Below are positions 1 to 9,388 of a DNA stretch of 64,000 nt, in pieces. The first letter of the stretch is position 1, and every line of letters starts with the position of its first letter. Origin of the DNA: Aureispira sp. CCB-QB1. GTDB lineage: Bacteria > Bacteroidota > Bacteroidia > Chitinophagales > Saprospiraceae. The position numbers and the translations under genes are program-made. The notes beneath the pieces are model-generated. The model was not told where the DNA came from. It was given only the letters and a program-made list of their open reading frames with translations, and ran no database searches. The stretch spans positions 45,157 to 109,156 of the forward strand of contig NZ_JHBV01000019.1 of assembly GCF_000724545.1 (NCBI RefSeq), in the 5' to 3' direction.

Positions 1-1176
1 GGAAGTTATGCGAAACAGATGACTTTGGAGATGGGAAAACCAATTACGCAAGCTGTTTCGGAAATAGAAAAATGTGCCTTGGTTTGCCGATTTTATGCAG
101 AAAATGCCGATGATTTCTTAGCGGATCAACCTATTAAAACAGAGTTTACAAAAAGCTATGTGACCTATCAGCCATTGGGAACGATTTTGCAAGTAATGCC
201 TTGGAATTTTCCTTTTTGGCAAGTATTTCGTTTTGCGGCTCCAGCTCTTATGGCAGGTAATGTTACCATTTTAAAGCACGCTTCTAATGTCATTGGTTGT
301 GGTGAGTTGATTCATCAAATATTTGAAGCGGCTGGTTTTCCTAAAGGCGTTTTTCAACATGTGATTATTGATAGTGATTTGGTAGGAGATATTTTGGCGC
401 AAGATATGGTACAAGGTGTTGCTCTAACGGGAAGTGTTCCTGCAGGAAAGGCAGTAGGAGAGTTGGCAGGCAAAAACTTGACAGAATGTGTCCTTGAATT
501 AGGTGGTTCTGATCCTTTTATTGTCTTGAAGGACGCTGATTTACCACAAGCGGCTAAAATTGCTGTTCAGTCGAGAATGCACAATACGGGGCAAACCTGT
601 ATTTCTGCCAAACGGCTTATTGTAGAAGAAGCCGTTGCAGATGAATTTATGAAACTTCTAAAAGAGGAAATGCAACAATTGGTCGTTGGAGACCCGATGG
701 ATGAAGCAACTAGAATTAGTGTTATGGCTCGAATGGACTTGGCAGAAGAGTTGCAAGAGCAAGTCAATAAATCCATTGATATGGGAGCTATTGTAGAATT
801 CTCTGGAGGACACAAAAAAGGTACAAATTATTTTTATCCGATGCTATTGAGTAATGTGAAAAAGGGAATGCCTGCTTATGAAGAAGAATTGTTTGGACCT
901 GTCGGTGTATTTTTTGTTGTTAAAAATACAACAGAAGCAGTAGCTTTGGCTAATGATTCTATTTTTGGATTGGCAGCAACAGTATGGTCAGAAGACGAAG
1001 AAAAAGCAATTGCTGTGGCTCACCAACTAGAGGTAGGAGCTGTGGCAATTAATAAATTGATGAGTTCTGATCCCAGAATTCCATTTGGAGGAGTAAAACA
1101 GTCGGGGGTTGGTCGTGAACTGGGGCGAGAAGGAATTTTAGGTTTTGTTAACAAAAAATCAGTAGTTGTCAAATAA
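1..1176 (+). CDS. NAD(P)-dependent succinate-semialdehyde dehydrogenase, Sad/YneI type (5' end outside window)
   Basis: Oxidises succinate semialdehyde (or a related short aldehyde) to the acid in the cytoplasm, as in the GABA shunt. The frame is open from base 1, so about 60-70 residues are missing compared with the family's ~460. Visible family motifs are PWNFPFWQV, the LELGGSDPF block with the general-base Glu (codon 496-498), the nucleophile in NTGQTC (Cys codon 598-600), and FGGVKQSGVGRELG near the end. The wording of these motifs (QVFRFAAPALMAGN, LELGGSDPFIVL, ASDPRIPFGG-like) matches the Sad/YneI branch rather than GabD, from recalled family sequences. The exact substrate is inferred. 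A terminator-like hairpin follows about 240 bases downstream, beyond a repeat-rich gap. Confidence 0.85.
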   Translation, partial: GSYAKQMTLEMGKPITQAVSEIEKCALVCRFYAENADDFLADQPIKTEFTKSYVTYQPLGTILQVMPWNFPFWQVFRFAAPALMAGNVTILKHASNVIGCGELIHQIFEAAGFPKGVFQHVIIDSDLVGDILAQDMVQGVALTGSVPAGKAVGELAGKNLTECVLELGGSDPFIVLKDADLPQAAKIAVQSRMHNTGQTCISAKRLIVEEAVADEFMKLLKEEMQQLVVGDPMDEATRISVMARMDLAEELQEQVNKSIDMGAIVEFSGGHKKGTNYFYPMLLSNVKKGMPAYEEELFGPVGVFFVVKNTTEAVALANDSIFGLAATVWSEDEEKAIAVAHQLEVGAVAINKLMSSDPRIPFGGVKQSGVGRELGREGILGFVNKKSVVVK

Positions 1177-1177
1177 C

Positions 1178-1392
1178 AATAGTTAGCTGCGCTGCTACTA
1201 CGTGGTCGTTGAAAAACTTTATTGCTTTGATAATTAATAAGTTATGATTTTTGCTGTATTTTGTGTTAAAAATTTGATTATCAACTGCGCAGCACTCATG
1301 CAATACCAAGAAGTAGCAGCGCAGGTAACTAAGCGAAGCGATCTCATAAAATACCACGCAGTAGCAGCGAAGCTAATCAACGAACTACTAAA
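1178..1392. repeat. dispersed intergenic repeat, one forward and two inverted copies
   Basis: Forward copy at 1181-1210 (AGTTAGCTGCGCTGCTACTA then CGTGGT). Two copies in the opposite orientation lie at about 1302-1333 and 1351-1385 (ATACCACGCAGTAGCAGCGA then AGCTAAT). Forward and inverted copies could pair into a long stem. The forward copy continues into GATAATTAATAAGTTATGAT at about 1229-1248, which recurs in slightly changed form beside the copy at 45 kb. No credible gene lies here; the short minus-strand ORFs are translations of the repeat. Confidence 0.75.
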
Positions 1393-1414
1393 ATAAGAAA
1401 TAGCACATTTTATA

Positions 1415-1456
1415 GGGTTCTCCATATTGGTTTAGAGACATGGGGAACCTTTTTTA
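1415..1456 (+). terminator. rho-independent terminator after the aldehyde dehydrogenase
   Basis: Stem GGGTTCTCCA (1415-1424) against TGGGGAACC (1441-1449) with one G-T pair, followed by a run of six T. Confidence 0.7.
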
Positions 1457-1599
1457 GTTTTAATTAAATGTTAATCTAAACTGGATTAAAATTTTTTAGT
1501 TACTTTTATGTGTAATTAATAGAAATAGTAGTTGGTTAAGTTTATAAACAACTCTTTTGTACTACTAAGCAGAAATCACTTGGCAAACGTAGTTTTTTG

Positions 1600-1622
1600 T
1601 GGTGTTGCTGCGTGGTTTCAGC
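1600..1622 (+). repeat. dispersed intergenic repeat, short copy
   Basis: GTTGCTGCGTGGTTTCA at 1604-1620 matches the repeat core. It sits inside a possible 5' extension of the next gene, which argues that the extension is not coding. Confidence 0.5.
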
Positions 1623-1651
1623 AGATTATTACGGAAACGATCAAATCAATC

Positions 1652-2086
1652 ATGTTAATACAATTGCTCCATATCATCAATCTGATCACCTTGTTGTTTT
1701 CTACAACAGGGGTATTGGCGCATCAGCATTATTGTCAAGATAAATTAAAAACCGTATCCTTCTACACAACTACAAAAGACTGTTGTAAAAAACAAAAAAA
1801 AATAACGCAGCACTGTTCTGCAAAAACTCCTCAAATAGGTAAGAAGAAATGTTGTGAAAATAAGACCATTTTTAGTGTTGATAGCAGTGCGCAACAACTT
1901 CTAGATGTTGACAAGAATTTAAGCACTCCTTGGAGCTTTGCATATATCCCAATTATTCATTATTGTATAGAGCCAGTCGTTCAGCCCATTTATTGGGATG
2001 CGCAAGAGAAATGGCAGTATTATACTTATAAAGCACCTCCCAATCAGGTAGCTACATATCTGTTATTTTGTTCTTTTTTGTGTTAG
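1652..2086 (+). CDS. HYC_CC_PP family protein
   Basis: Small cysteine-rich exported protein of 144 residues. It has a hydrophobic N-terminal segment (about residues 1-22), then HQHYC near residue 25, two CC pairs (KDCCKK and KKCCEN) and an APPN motif near the C-terminus, the signature that names the Bacteroidota HYC_CC_PP family. Members often stand directly in front of CusA/CzcA metal pumps, as here; a role in periplasmic metal handling is inferred from the cysteines and this context. A longer frame opens at a TTG at 1532, but that part contains a copy of the dispersed repeat and no signal sequence, so the ATG at 1652 is chosen. Probably the first gene of the metal-efflux operon. Confidence 0.75.
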   Translation: MLIQLLHIINLITLLFSTTGVLAHQHYCQDKLKTVSFYTTTKDCCKKQKKITQHCSAKTPQIGKKKCCENKTIFSVDSSAQQLLDVDKNLSTPWSFAYIPIIHYCIEPVVQPIYWDAQEKWQYYTYKAPPNQVATYLLFCSFLC

Positions 2087-2113
2087 AGATTAGATTTTGA
2101 CTATAAGTTTTAG

Positions 2114-2157
2114 AAAACTTATACGTATACTTAATGTATAGGTATAAGGTGTTTTTA
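2114..2157 (+). terminator. intergenic hairpin with T-run
   Basis: ACTTATACGTATAC (about 2117-2130) pairs imperfectly with GTATAGGTATAAGGT (about 2136-2150), followed by GTTTTTAA. Lies between the HYC_CC_PP gene and the pump gene, so it may be a partial terminator or attenuator. Confidence 0.45.
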
Positions 2158-2194
2158 ATGTACTTGATGCTCATCAAGTGTCAAAATCTAGAAT

Positions 2195-5100
2195 ATGTTA
2201 GATAAATTAATTTTATTTTTCCTAAAAAATAGATTGATTACCTTTCTATTGGTACTATTAACTATTGTTTGGGGAGTGGTAACAATGCCATTTGATATAG
2301 ACAAATATTTCTTGCCAAATGACCCTGTTGCTGTGGATGCCATTCCAGATATTGGAGAAAATCAACAAATTGTTTTCACCGCTTGGAATGGTCGATCGCC
2401 ACAAGATATAGAAGACCAAATTACGTACCCGCTTACGACAGCTTTGTTAGGCATCCCAGGTGTGCGAACCATTCGAAGCAACTCCATGTTTGGTTTTTCT
2501 AGTATTTATATCATTTTTGAAGAAGATATAGAGTTTTATTGGAGTCGTTCTCGCATCTTAGAAAAGCTGAATTCCTTGCCCAATGGCTTGTTGCCAAACG
2601 AAGTACAACCGAGCTTAGGACCAGATGCCACTGCTTTGGGGCAAATCTATTGGTATACAATAGAAGGCAGAGATGAGCAAGGTGTGGCAACAGGTGGCTG
2701 GGACCCACAAGAGTTGCGGTCGATACAAGATTTTTATGTGAAGTATAGCCTAGCATCCGCAAGTGGGGTATCTGAAATTGCTTCTATTGGGGGCTATGTC
2801 AAAGAGTACCAAGTTGATGTTGATCCCAATCAATTAATAGCGTATGATATAACATTAAATCAAGTAATTGAAGCTGTTCGAAATAGCAACTTAGACGTTG
2901 GTGCCAAAACTTTGGAGGTCAATCGTGTAGAGTATTTTGTTCGAGGCTTAGGTTATATCAAAAGTGTGCAAGATTTAGAGGAATCGGTTATTACTCATAG
3001 AAACAACAACCCTATTTATGTAAAGGATATAGGAAGGGTTGTTTTGGGACCCGCCGTTCGCAGAGGAATATTGGATAAGAGCGGGGCAGAGGTAGTTGGA
3101 GGAGTCGTTGTGGCTAGATACGGTGCCAATCCGCTAGAAGTAATTGATAATGTAAAAGCAAAAATCAAGGAATTAGAGCATGGTTTGCCGAGTAAAACCT
3201 TAGCAGATGGAACCGTTTCCAAATTGCGCATTGTGCCATTTTACGATCGGAGTCACTTGATAAAAGAAACAATAGGTACCTTGCAAGAAGCGCTTACATT
3301 GGAGATGTTGATTACCATTATTGTCATTATTATTTTACTCCTAAATTTAAAAGCTTCTATCTTAGTTTCAAGCTTATTGCCCATTGCTGTGCTAATGTGT
3401 TTTATTGCCATGCGTTATTTGGGGGTTGATGCGAATGTTGTTGCTTTATCAGGTATTGCCATCGCCATAGGAACCATGGTCGATATGGGAATTGTGCTTT
3501 CCGAAAATATTGTAGAGAATATAGAAAAGGCACCAGCCTCAGAATCTAAAATAGAAACGATTTTTAAAGCAACAAAAGAGGTCGCTTCTGCTATTATTAC
3601 GGCTGTTGCGACAACCATCATTAGCTTCTTACCTGTTTTTACAATGGTAGCAGCAGAAGGAAAATTGTTTCGTCCTTTGGCGATGACAAAAACTTTTGCT
3701 CTGTTGGCTTCTATATTGTTGACAGTAATTGTTCTACCTACATTTGCCTATTGGATTTTTGAAAAAAAAGGTGCTTCATCCAAGCGTTTCTTGAAAGTAT
3801 TTTTATACCTCTCCTTAGCCTTGTTGGGAGGTGTCGGTTTGGTGTTTGGGCAATATTGGGCAGGGGCAATAGCTATTCTTATTGCTAGTATGGAGTTATT
3901 GGCAATGAATGCACACCGCTTGCCTCAATCGCTTCAATGGTTGGGTAATAATGGCAAAAACTTCATTTATGCTTTAGTTTTAACTTATTTCTTAGCGATA
4001 GAGTGGATGCCTTTAGGGGGGAGTTATTCTGATTTTAGTAACTTTTTACTAACAAGTATTTTGATTGCCTTAATACTAGGTTTTTTCCAGTTGGTTATTG
4101 TTAGCTATGAAAAAATATTACGCTTTTGTCTGCGATACAAACTGCTGTTTTTTTTGCTGCCCATCCTTATTATTCTAATGGGAACCAACGTGTACCGCCA
4201 AACACAAACGGAGTTTATGCCAAGTTTGGATGAGGGCGCTTTTTTGTTGATGCCAACTAGTATGCCCCATGCAGGCATGGAAGAGAATCAGGAAATTATT
4301 CGATTGTTAGATATGGCAGTGGCTTCTATCCCTGAAGTAGATGGAGTGGTTGGGAAAGCTGGTCGGGTAGAATCGGCTTTGGATCCTGCGCCTATGTCTA
4401 TGTTTGAGAATATTATCAATTATAAATCAGAATATAAAACCAATGAAAATGGGCAAAAGATACGATTTAAGGTTGATCGGAAGGGACATTTTGTCTATGA
4501 TCAATCGGGAGCGTTAATTCCTGATAAAAATGGTCAATATTTTAGGCAGTGGAGAGAGCATATAAAATCTCCAGACGATATTTGGAACGAAATTGTTGCT
4601 GCGACCAAAATACCTGGGGTAACACCAGCCCCTAAATTACAACCCATAGAAACTAGGTTGGTGATGTTGCAAACAGGAATGCGTGCGCCAATAGGTCTCA
4701 AAATAAAAGGACCAGACTTGAAAACCATTCAAGACTTCGGATTCAAGTTAGAAGCATTATTAAAAGAAGTCGACGGGGTCAAAGCAAAGGCTGTTTTTGC
4801 CGACCGAATTGTCGGAAAACCTTATCTGGAAATTGATTTTGATCGAAAGGCACTAGCTAGGTATGGATTAAAAATAAAAACGGTGCAAAACTATGTCCAA
4901 GTAGCCATTGGAGGGATGGTTTTGTCACAAACCGTAGAAGGACGAGAACGCTATGGCATTCGAGTGCGGTATCCTAGAGCACTGAGAAAAGACCCTGATG
5001 CTATTCGAAAGCTTTTAATTCCTATAGATGGAGATACCGAAATACCTTTGGAGGATGTCGCAACAATCAACTATGAGCAAGGACCACAGGCAATAAAGAG

Positions 5101-5878
5101 CGAAGATGGTTTTTTGACAGGTTATGTTTTGTTGGATAAAGAAGCTGGCTTTTCGGAAACTACGGTAGTTGAAAATGCTCAAAACTATATTCAAGAGCAA
5201 ATCAAGAGTGGTCAATTGACTGTACCCGCAGGAGTTAGTTATCGTTTTGCGGGGAATTATGAAAATCAAGTTCGAGCGAATAAACGTTTGGCGATTGTCA
5301 TGCCCATTGCCTTACTATGTATTTTCTTAATCCTGTACCTTCAATTTTATTCTGTAGCACTTTCTTTAATGGTTTTTATGGGGGTGATTATAGCTTTCTC
5401 AGGGGGCTTCATCATGATTGGACTGTACAACGAAGATTGGTTCTTGGATGTGACAATTGGGGGAACAAATTTGCGTGATCTATTCCAAATTAACCCCATT
5501 AATTTAAGCGTTGCTGTTTGGGTTGGTTTTTTAGCTCTGTTTGGTATCGCTACAGACGATGGGGTGTTGGTTGGAACTTATTTGCAGCAATCCTTCAAGG
5601 ATAACGAGCCTCAAACAGTATCTGAAATCCGAGCTGCTGTGCTAGAGGCGGGGTGCCGAAGGGTACGTCCCGCAATGATGACGACTGCTACGACTATCTT
5701 GGCTTTGTTGCCTGTCTTAACTTCTAGTGGTCGTGGATCAGATATTATGATTCCAATGGCAATTCCTTCTTTTGGGGGGATGGTCATCCAAATGATAACC
5801 ATGTTTACAGTACCTGTTTTATTTTGCGCTTGGGCTGAATTGAAATTATATAGAAGAACTAAAAAAGAGGGCTTATGA
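2195..5878 (+). CDS. CusA/CzcA-family heavy-metal efflux RND transporter, inner-membrane pump
   Basis: Proton-driven pump that moves Cu(I)/Ag(I) or divalent metals out through a tripartite complex with the next two genes. Features seen: N-terminal TM segment (about 12-32), the GRSPQDIEDQ...YPLTTAL block of the porter domain, the TM4 motif GIAIAIGTMVDMGIV with the proton-relay Asp at about residue 430, and a C-terminal TM bundle with GIATDDGVLVGTYL. Length is 1227 against about 1040-1050 for the E. coli-type CusA. The excess comes from an insertion of about 115 residues (about 526-645) with extra hydrophobic segments between TM6 and TM7, and a hydrophilic insertion near 742-789. The metal cannot be told from sequence with certainty, but the metal-binding neighbours fit copper. 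Confidence 0.92.
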   Translation: MLDKLILFFLKNRLITFLLVLLTIVWGVVTMPFDIDKYFLPNDPVAVDAIPDIGENQQIVFTAWNGRSPQDIEDQITYPLTTALLGIPGVRTIRSNSMFGFSSIYIIFEEDIEFYWSRSRILEKLNSLPNGLLPNEVQPSLGPDATALGQIYWYTIEGRDEQGVATGGWDPQELRSIQDFYVKYSLASASGVSEIASIGGYVKEYQVDVDPNQLIAYDITLNQVIEAVRNSNLDVGAKTLEVNRVEYFVRGLGYIKSVQDLEESVITHRNNNPIYVKDIGRVVLGPAVRRGILDKSGAEVVGGVVVARYGANPLEVIDNVKAKIKELEHGLPSKTLADGTVSKLRIVPFYDRSHLIKETIGTLQEALTLEMLITIIVIIILLLNLKASILVSSLLPIAVLMCFIAMRYLGVDANVVALSGIAIAIGTMVDMGIVLSENIVENIEKAPASESKIETIFKATKEVASAIITAVATTIISFLPVFTMVAAEGKLFRPLAMTKTFALLASILLTVIVLPTFAYWIFEKKGASSKRFLKVFLYLSLALLGGVGLVFGQYWAGAIAILIASMELLAMNAHRLPQSLQWLGNNGKNFIYALVLTYFLAIEWMPLGGSYSDFSNFLLTSILIALILGFFQLVIVSYEKILRFCLRYKLLFFLLPILIILMGTNVYRQTQTEFMPSLDEGAFLLMPTSMPHAGMEENQEIIRLLDMAVASIPEVDGVVGKAGRVESALDPAPMSMFENIINYKSEYKTNENGQKIRFKVDRKGHFVYDQSGALIPDKNGQYFRQWREHIKSPDDIWNEIVAATKIPGVTPAPKLQPIETRLVMLQTGMRAPIGLKIKGPDLKTIQDFGFKLEALLKEVDGVKAKAVFADRIVGKPYLEIDFDRKALARYGLKIKTVQNYVQVAIGGMVLSQTVEGRERYGIRVRYPRALRKDPDAIRKLLIPIDGDTEIPLEDVATINYEQGPQAIKSEDGFLTGYVLLDKEAGFSETTVVENAQNYIQEQIKSGQLTVPAGVSYRFAGNYENQVRANKRLAIVMPIALLCIFLILYLQFYSVALSLMVFMGVIIAFSGGFIMIGLYNEDWFLDVTIGGTNLRDLFQINPINLSVAVWVGFLALFGIATDDGVLVGTYLQQSFKDNEPQTVSEIRAAVLEAGCRRVRPAMMTTATTILALLPVLTSSGRGSDIMIPMAIPSFGGMVIQMITMFTVPVLFCAWAELKLYRRTKKEGL

Positions 5879-7110
5879 GATATTTAATTGTAATAATTTG
5901 CCTCTGTATAGCGTGGTCGTTAACAGGGCAAAATTTTGAAACGTACTATAAGGCTGCGGTTAACAACAACCCCCAACTCAAAGCTACTTTTAATCAATAT
6001 TATAGTACAAAAGAAAGAAGTACACAGGTAAAATTGCCACCGCCTTCCGTGGCTTTAGGCGTGTTTGTACTTCCTGTTGAAACTAGATTGGGAGCGCAGC
6101 GATTTAGGCTAGGAGCAACACAAATGTTTCCTGCTTTTGGTGCTTTGAAAGCAAAAAAAAGTTTGATTCATGAACAGGGGGTGTTGAAGTTACAAGAGGC
6201 ACAAGTTATTCGCAATCAGCTTTATTTTAATTTGCGTGATATTTGGTACCAAGCTTCTGAAATCAAAGCACTAACTAATGTCGAATGGCGCAATCTAGAG
6301 TTATTAAAAACTTTAGAAAAATTGGCATTACAAAAGGTTGAGAATGGACAGGGCAGTCTAGCAGATGTTTATCAAATAAAAATGGAGCAGAACAATCGAG
6401 TGGCAAAAATAGAGCTTTTGGAGAACAAATTACCTGTCTTGGAGCTTGCGTTTGCTCAACTTGTAAAAGAGGATAGTTTGCCTTTCCCTGCAACAATGGA
6501 TACCATCACATTGCGACAGTTGACCTACCCAAAGGATTCTTTGATGGTTTGGATGCGTCACCAAAACCCACAAATGGGGTTGTTAGAGGCTCAAAGAAGG
6601 GTTGCCAACCAAAAAATGATGGTTCAAAAAACTAAAAATAGACCAACGTATGGGGTGGGCTTAAATTATACTTTTTTGACCAAAAGAACGGATGCCAATC
6701 CTTCTCAAAATGGGCAAGGTATCTTGATGCCTACCTTTAGCATTCAAGTGCCTATTTATAAAGATCAAAATCAAGCTAGGGTGAAAGAAGTGGTCTTTGA
6801 GCTAAAAGCTTTGGATTACCAAGAGGAGCATTTAATGGACAATTTAGAAGTGCAATTAGAAAATATGTTGACTTCTTACCGAGCGGCACAAATCAACCTG
6901 AAGCATTATCGAGCGCAAATTGCTTTTACACAGAAAACCTTAGATCTGTTATTAGCAGAGTATAGTGTTGATAATAAAAGTATTGATGAAATACTACAGT
7001 TAGAGCGAAGCTTGCTGAATTATCAACAAAAATTGATCGAGTATTCTATTGTACAAAATAGAGCTCTAATCGGTCTAGAACAATTATTTGCACAACCTTT
7101 ATTCAATTGA
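5875..7110 (+). CDS. TolC-family outer-membrane efflux protein
   Basis: Outer-membrane channel of the tripartite metal-efflux system. Signal peptide of about 18 residues ending near LTGQ, then long alpha-helical segments with the two-fold repeated organisation of TolC/CusC/CzcC proteins; 411 residues is normal for the family. The start ATG overlaps the stop of the pump gene (ATGA), so translation is probably coupled. The end overlaps a possible TTG start of the next gene, but the better ATG for that gene lies 4 bases downstream of this stop. Confidence 0.85.
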   Translation: MRYLIVIICLCIAWSLTGQNFETYYKAAVNNNPQLKATFNQYYSTKERSTQVKLPPPSVALGVFVLPVETRLGAQRFRLGATQMFPAFGALKAKKSLIHEQGVLKLQEAQVIRNQLYFNLRDIWYQASEIKALTNVEWRNLELLKTLEKLALQKVENGQGSLADVYQIKMEQNNRVAKIELLENKLPVLELAFAQLVKEDSLPFPATMDTITLRQLTYPKDSLMVWMRHQNPQMGLLEAQRRVANQKMMVQKTKNRPTYGVGLNYTFLTKRTDANPSQNGQGILMPTFSIQVPIYKDQNQARVKEVVFELKALDYQEEHLMDNLEVQLENMLTSYRAAQINLKHYRAQIAFTQKTLDLLLAEYSVDNKSIDEILQLERSLLNYQQKLIEYSIVQNRALIGLEQLFAQPLFN

Positions 7111-7114
7111 TACA

Positions 7115-8917
7115 ATGAAAGATACAATTAAAAATAATATTCGACAGCTTAGTGGGCTAATTGTAAGCTTATTGCTAGGTTTTTTAATTGGGTGGCTGGT
7201 TTTTTCAGCTAATTCTACAACTACCGATAAAAATACGATTGATAATCCCATAAAAACACCTCCAAAGGAAGAGATTTGGACTTGTTCCATGCATCCTCAA
7301 ATAAGACAAAACGAACCAGGAGATTGTCCGATATGCGGGATGGATTTAATCCCTATTTCTGAGGATGCCAATCAAGACAATGCTACGCAGCTAGTTATGA
7401 CAAAAGAAGCGGTGAAGTTAGCACAAGTAGAGACAACGGTTGTTGGTAATTTATCTGCTGCAACCTCGATGGATAAGCCCCAAAAAGAAATCTTTTTGAC
7501 TGGAAAAGTACAGATGGACGCAAGGACGGATGCTACTCAAGTCGCTCATATGAGTGGACGTTTGGAAGAGTTATTGGTTGCTTTTGAGGGGGAACAGGTG
7601 CGCAAGAACCAAAAAATAGCCGTATTGTATGCGCCTGAATTAGTTAGTGCGCAAAAAGAATTATTAGAAGCCATCAAGCTTAAAAATGAATATCCAGCAC
7701 TGTACGAAGCTGCTCGACAGAAAATTCTACAATGGAAATTGCCACTATCAACAATTAAGGAGATTGAAGAAAGTGGTCAAATACAGAGGGAAGTAGCCAT
7801 TTATGCAGAACGTTCGGGTATATTGACTAGGCGTTATGTTGAAGAAGGTGATTATGTAAAACAAGGCAGTCCTTTGTTTGATATTATGGATTTGAATCGT
7901 GTTTGGGTGTTGTTTGATGTCCACGAGAAGGACTTGAAATGGATCAAAAAGGGAACCACCATCGAATTTAATATAGAGGCAATGCCTCAAAAAACATATC
8001 GCTCTAAAATTACATTTATAGATCCTATTATCAATCCCAATACAAGAGTAGCTGCGGCTAGAGTTGAGTTGAACAACCGAAGTGGCATGCTAAAACCTGA
8101 AATGTTTGCCAAAGGAATTGTACGTGTTAATCCCTTACTATCTAAGGACGTCTCAAGTCCTATTGTCGTTCCTAAAACAGCTGTCTTATGGACTGGAAAA
8201 CGCTCGGTTATTTATGTGAAAAATCCTGAAGTGGATGTCCCTACTTTTGAGTTTCGAGAGGTAGAATTAGGGGCAGATTTGGGAGAACATTTTATCGTTA
8301 AAGAAGGTGTGAGTGATAGAGAAGAAATTGTGGTCAATGGTGCTTTTAGAATCGATGCGGCAGCGCAATTAAGTAATAAAAATAGCATGATGAATCGCTT
8401 GGTGCGTGTCAAAGAGACTACTTTGCGAGAGCATCAGTTGCCGAACTATCAGAAGGAGGTGTCGGATGAGTTTAAACGATTGTGGACCGAGTTGATAAAG
8501 AGTTATTTGGTGCTTAAAAATGCCTTAGTAGCAAGTGATTTTGACAAGGCACAGCAAGCCAGTGAGGTGGTGGCTAAAAAAATGGAGCATATAGATATGA
8601 GTTTGCTGGAAGGAAAGGCACATCTATTTTGGATGGAAAAAATGCCTTCAATAGAAAAATCGCTCGAGACCCTGCACTTAGCAAAAAGTATAGATGCTCA
8701 ACGGGCAGCTTTTGCAACGTTATCGGATGAGTTGATTCCACTCGTTAAGGTATTCGGAATTACCGAAGGGACGTTTTTTGTTCAATATTGCCCAATGGCT
8801 TTAGATGATAAAGGGGCAAATTGGTTAAGTCAAGAGGAGGGAATTCAAAACCCTTATTTTGGAGATAAGATGTTGCGTTGTGGTTCTATTGAAGAAACAT
8901 TATCCTTTAAAAAATAA
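7115..8917 (+). CDS. CusB-like periplasmic adaptor with heavy-metal-binding and DUF3347 domains
   Basis: Membrane-fusion subunit linking pump and channel. Order: N-terminal membrane anchor (about residues 14-32); a heavy-metal-binding domain with WTCSMHPQ...GDCPICGMDLIP (about 55-80); the HlyD/CusB barrel-sandwich and beta-barrel region (about 125-400); and a C-terminal DUF3347-type helical domain (about 450-585) containing FFVQYCPMA and MLRCGS, both with likely metal ligands. The ATG at 7115 is chosen over a TTG at 7088 that lies inside the preceding gene. The fused CxMHP domain and DUF3347 suggest Cu/Ag delivery to the pump. 600 residues is long for CusB because of these extra domains. Confidence 0.88.
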   Translation: MKDTIKNNIRQLSGLIVSLLLGFLIGWLVFSANSTTTDKNTIDNPIKTPPKEEIWTCSMHPQIRQNEPGDCPICGMDLIPISEDANQDNATQLVMTKEAVKLAQVETTVVGNLSAATSMDKPQKEIFLTGKVQMDARTDATQVAHMSGRLEELLVAFEGEQVRKNQKIAVLYAPELVSAQKELLEAIKLKNEYPALYEAARQKILQWKLPLSTIKEIEESGQIQREVAIYAERSGILTRRYVEEGDYVKQGSPLFDIMDLNRVWVLFDVHEKDLKWIKKGTTIEFNIEAMPQKTYRSKITFIDPIINPNTRVAAARVELNNRSGMLKPEMFAKGIVRVNPLLSKDVSSPIVVPKTAVLWTGKRSVIYVKNPEVDVPTFEFREVELGADLGEHFIVKEGVSDREEIVVNGAFRIDAAAQLSNKNSMMNRLVRVKETTLREHQLPNYQKEVSDEFKRLWTELIKSYLVLKNALVASDFDKAQQASEVVAKKMEHIDMSLLEGKAHLFWMEKMPSIEKSLETLHLAKSIDAQRAAFATLSDELIPLVKVFGITEGTFFVQYCPMALDDKGANWLSQEEGIQNPYFGDKMLRCGSIEETLSFKK

Positions 8918-8934
8918 AAAACTATTCAATCATA

Positions 8935-8998
8935 TTTAGTAGTTCGTTGATGAGTTCGCTATGCTACTAACCTGTGGTGTGGTTTCAACGAGCTATTG
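8935..8998 (+). repeat. dispersed intergenic repeat, diverged copy
   Basis: AGTTCGCTATGCTACTAACC followed by TGTGGTGTGGTTTCAACGAG; resembles the GCTGCTACTACGTGGT core with substitutions and a small insertion. Lies between the adaptor gene and the small lipoprotein gene. Confidence 0.45.
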
Positions 8999-9022
8999 TC
9001 ATTTTATTAAAAACAAACAATT

Positions 9023-9268
9023 ATGAAGTCAATTTATGGAATTATTGCGCTGCTTTTTGTCGTTATAACACTAGTATCTTGCTCTGTTAACGTAGAGTCT
9101 GATGACAAAAAGGAATCGACAGAACAGCAAGGAAAAGAATACACGGCAGCATATATTTGCCCCATGCATTGTGAGGGAAGTGGGAGTGATGAAATGGGAA
9201 CTTGTCCTGTGTGTGGAATGGATTACGAAAAAAATGAAAAGCACAATGAAAGTGGTCACAGTCATTAA
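9023..9268 (+). CDS. small heavy-metal-binding lipoprotein
   Basis: 81 residues. Lipoprotein signal with lipobox LVSC (Cys about residue 20), then a heavy-metal-binding domain YICPMHCEGSGSDEMGTCPVCGMDY, a variant of the CxMHP...CPxCGM domain found in the adaptor encoded upstream, and a His-rich end (HNESGHSH). Probably an envelope-anchored copper or zinc carrier serving the efflux complex. It is the last gene of the operon; a 105-bp gap with a repeat copy separates it from the adaptor gene. Confidence 0.75.
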   Translation: MKSIYGIIALLFVVITLVSCSVNVESDDKKESTEQQGKEYTAAYICPMHCEGSGSDEMGTCPVCGMDYEKNEKHNESGHSH

Positions 9269-9316
9269 ATGAGTGCCGCACAATTTTGGGGATAAATGAT
9301 GTCACTATTATAGAGA

Positions 9317-9388
9317 CTATTGGTTAGTTGTTCTTAGGTGCAAAAACTGTTTTTTAGAATAGTACATCTAAGAATAACTAGCAGATAG
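9317..9388. repeat. imperfect inverted repeat (hairpin)
   Basis: Arms CTATTGGTTAGTTGTTCTTA (then GGTG) and CATCTAAGAATAACTAGCAG (then ATAG) are complementary over 24 positions with about five exceptions. No T-run follows, so it is not a clear terminator. Confidence 0.5.

Noticed and set aside
1532..1651. TTG-started N-terminal extension of the HYC_CC_PP protein
   Set aside because: Contains a copy of the intergenic repeat and would bury the signal sequence; the ATG at 1652 is better.
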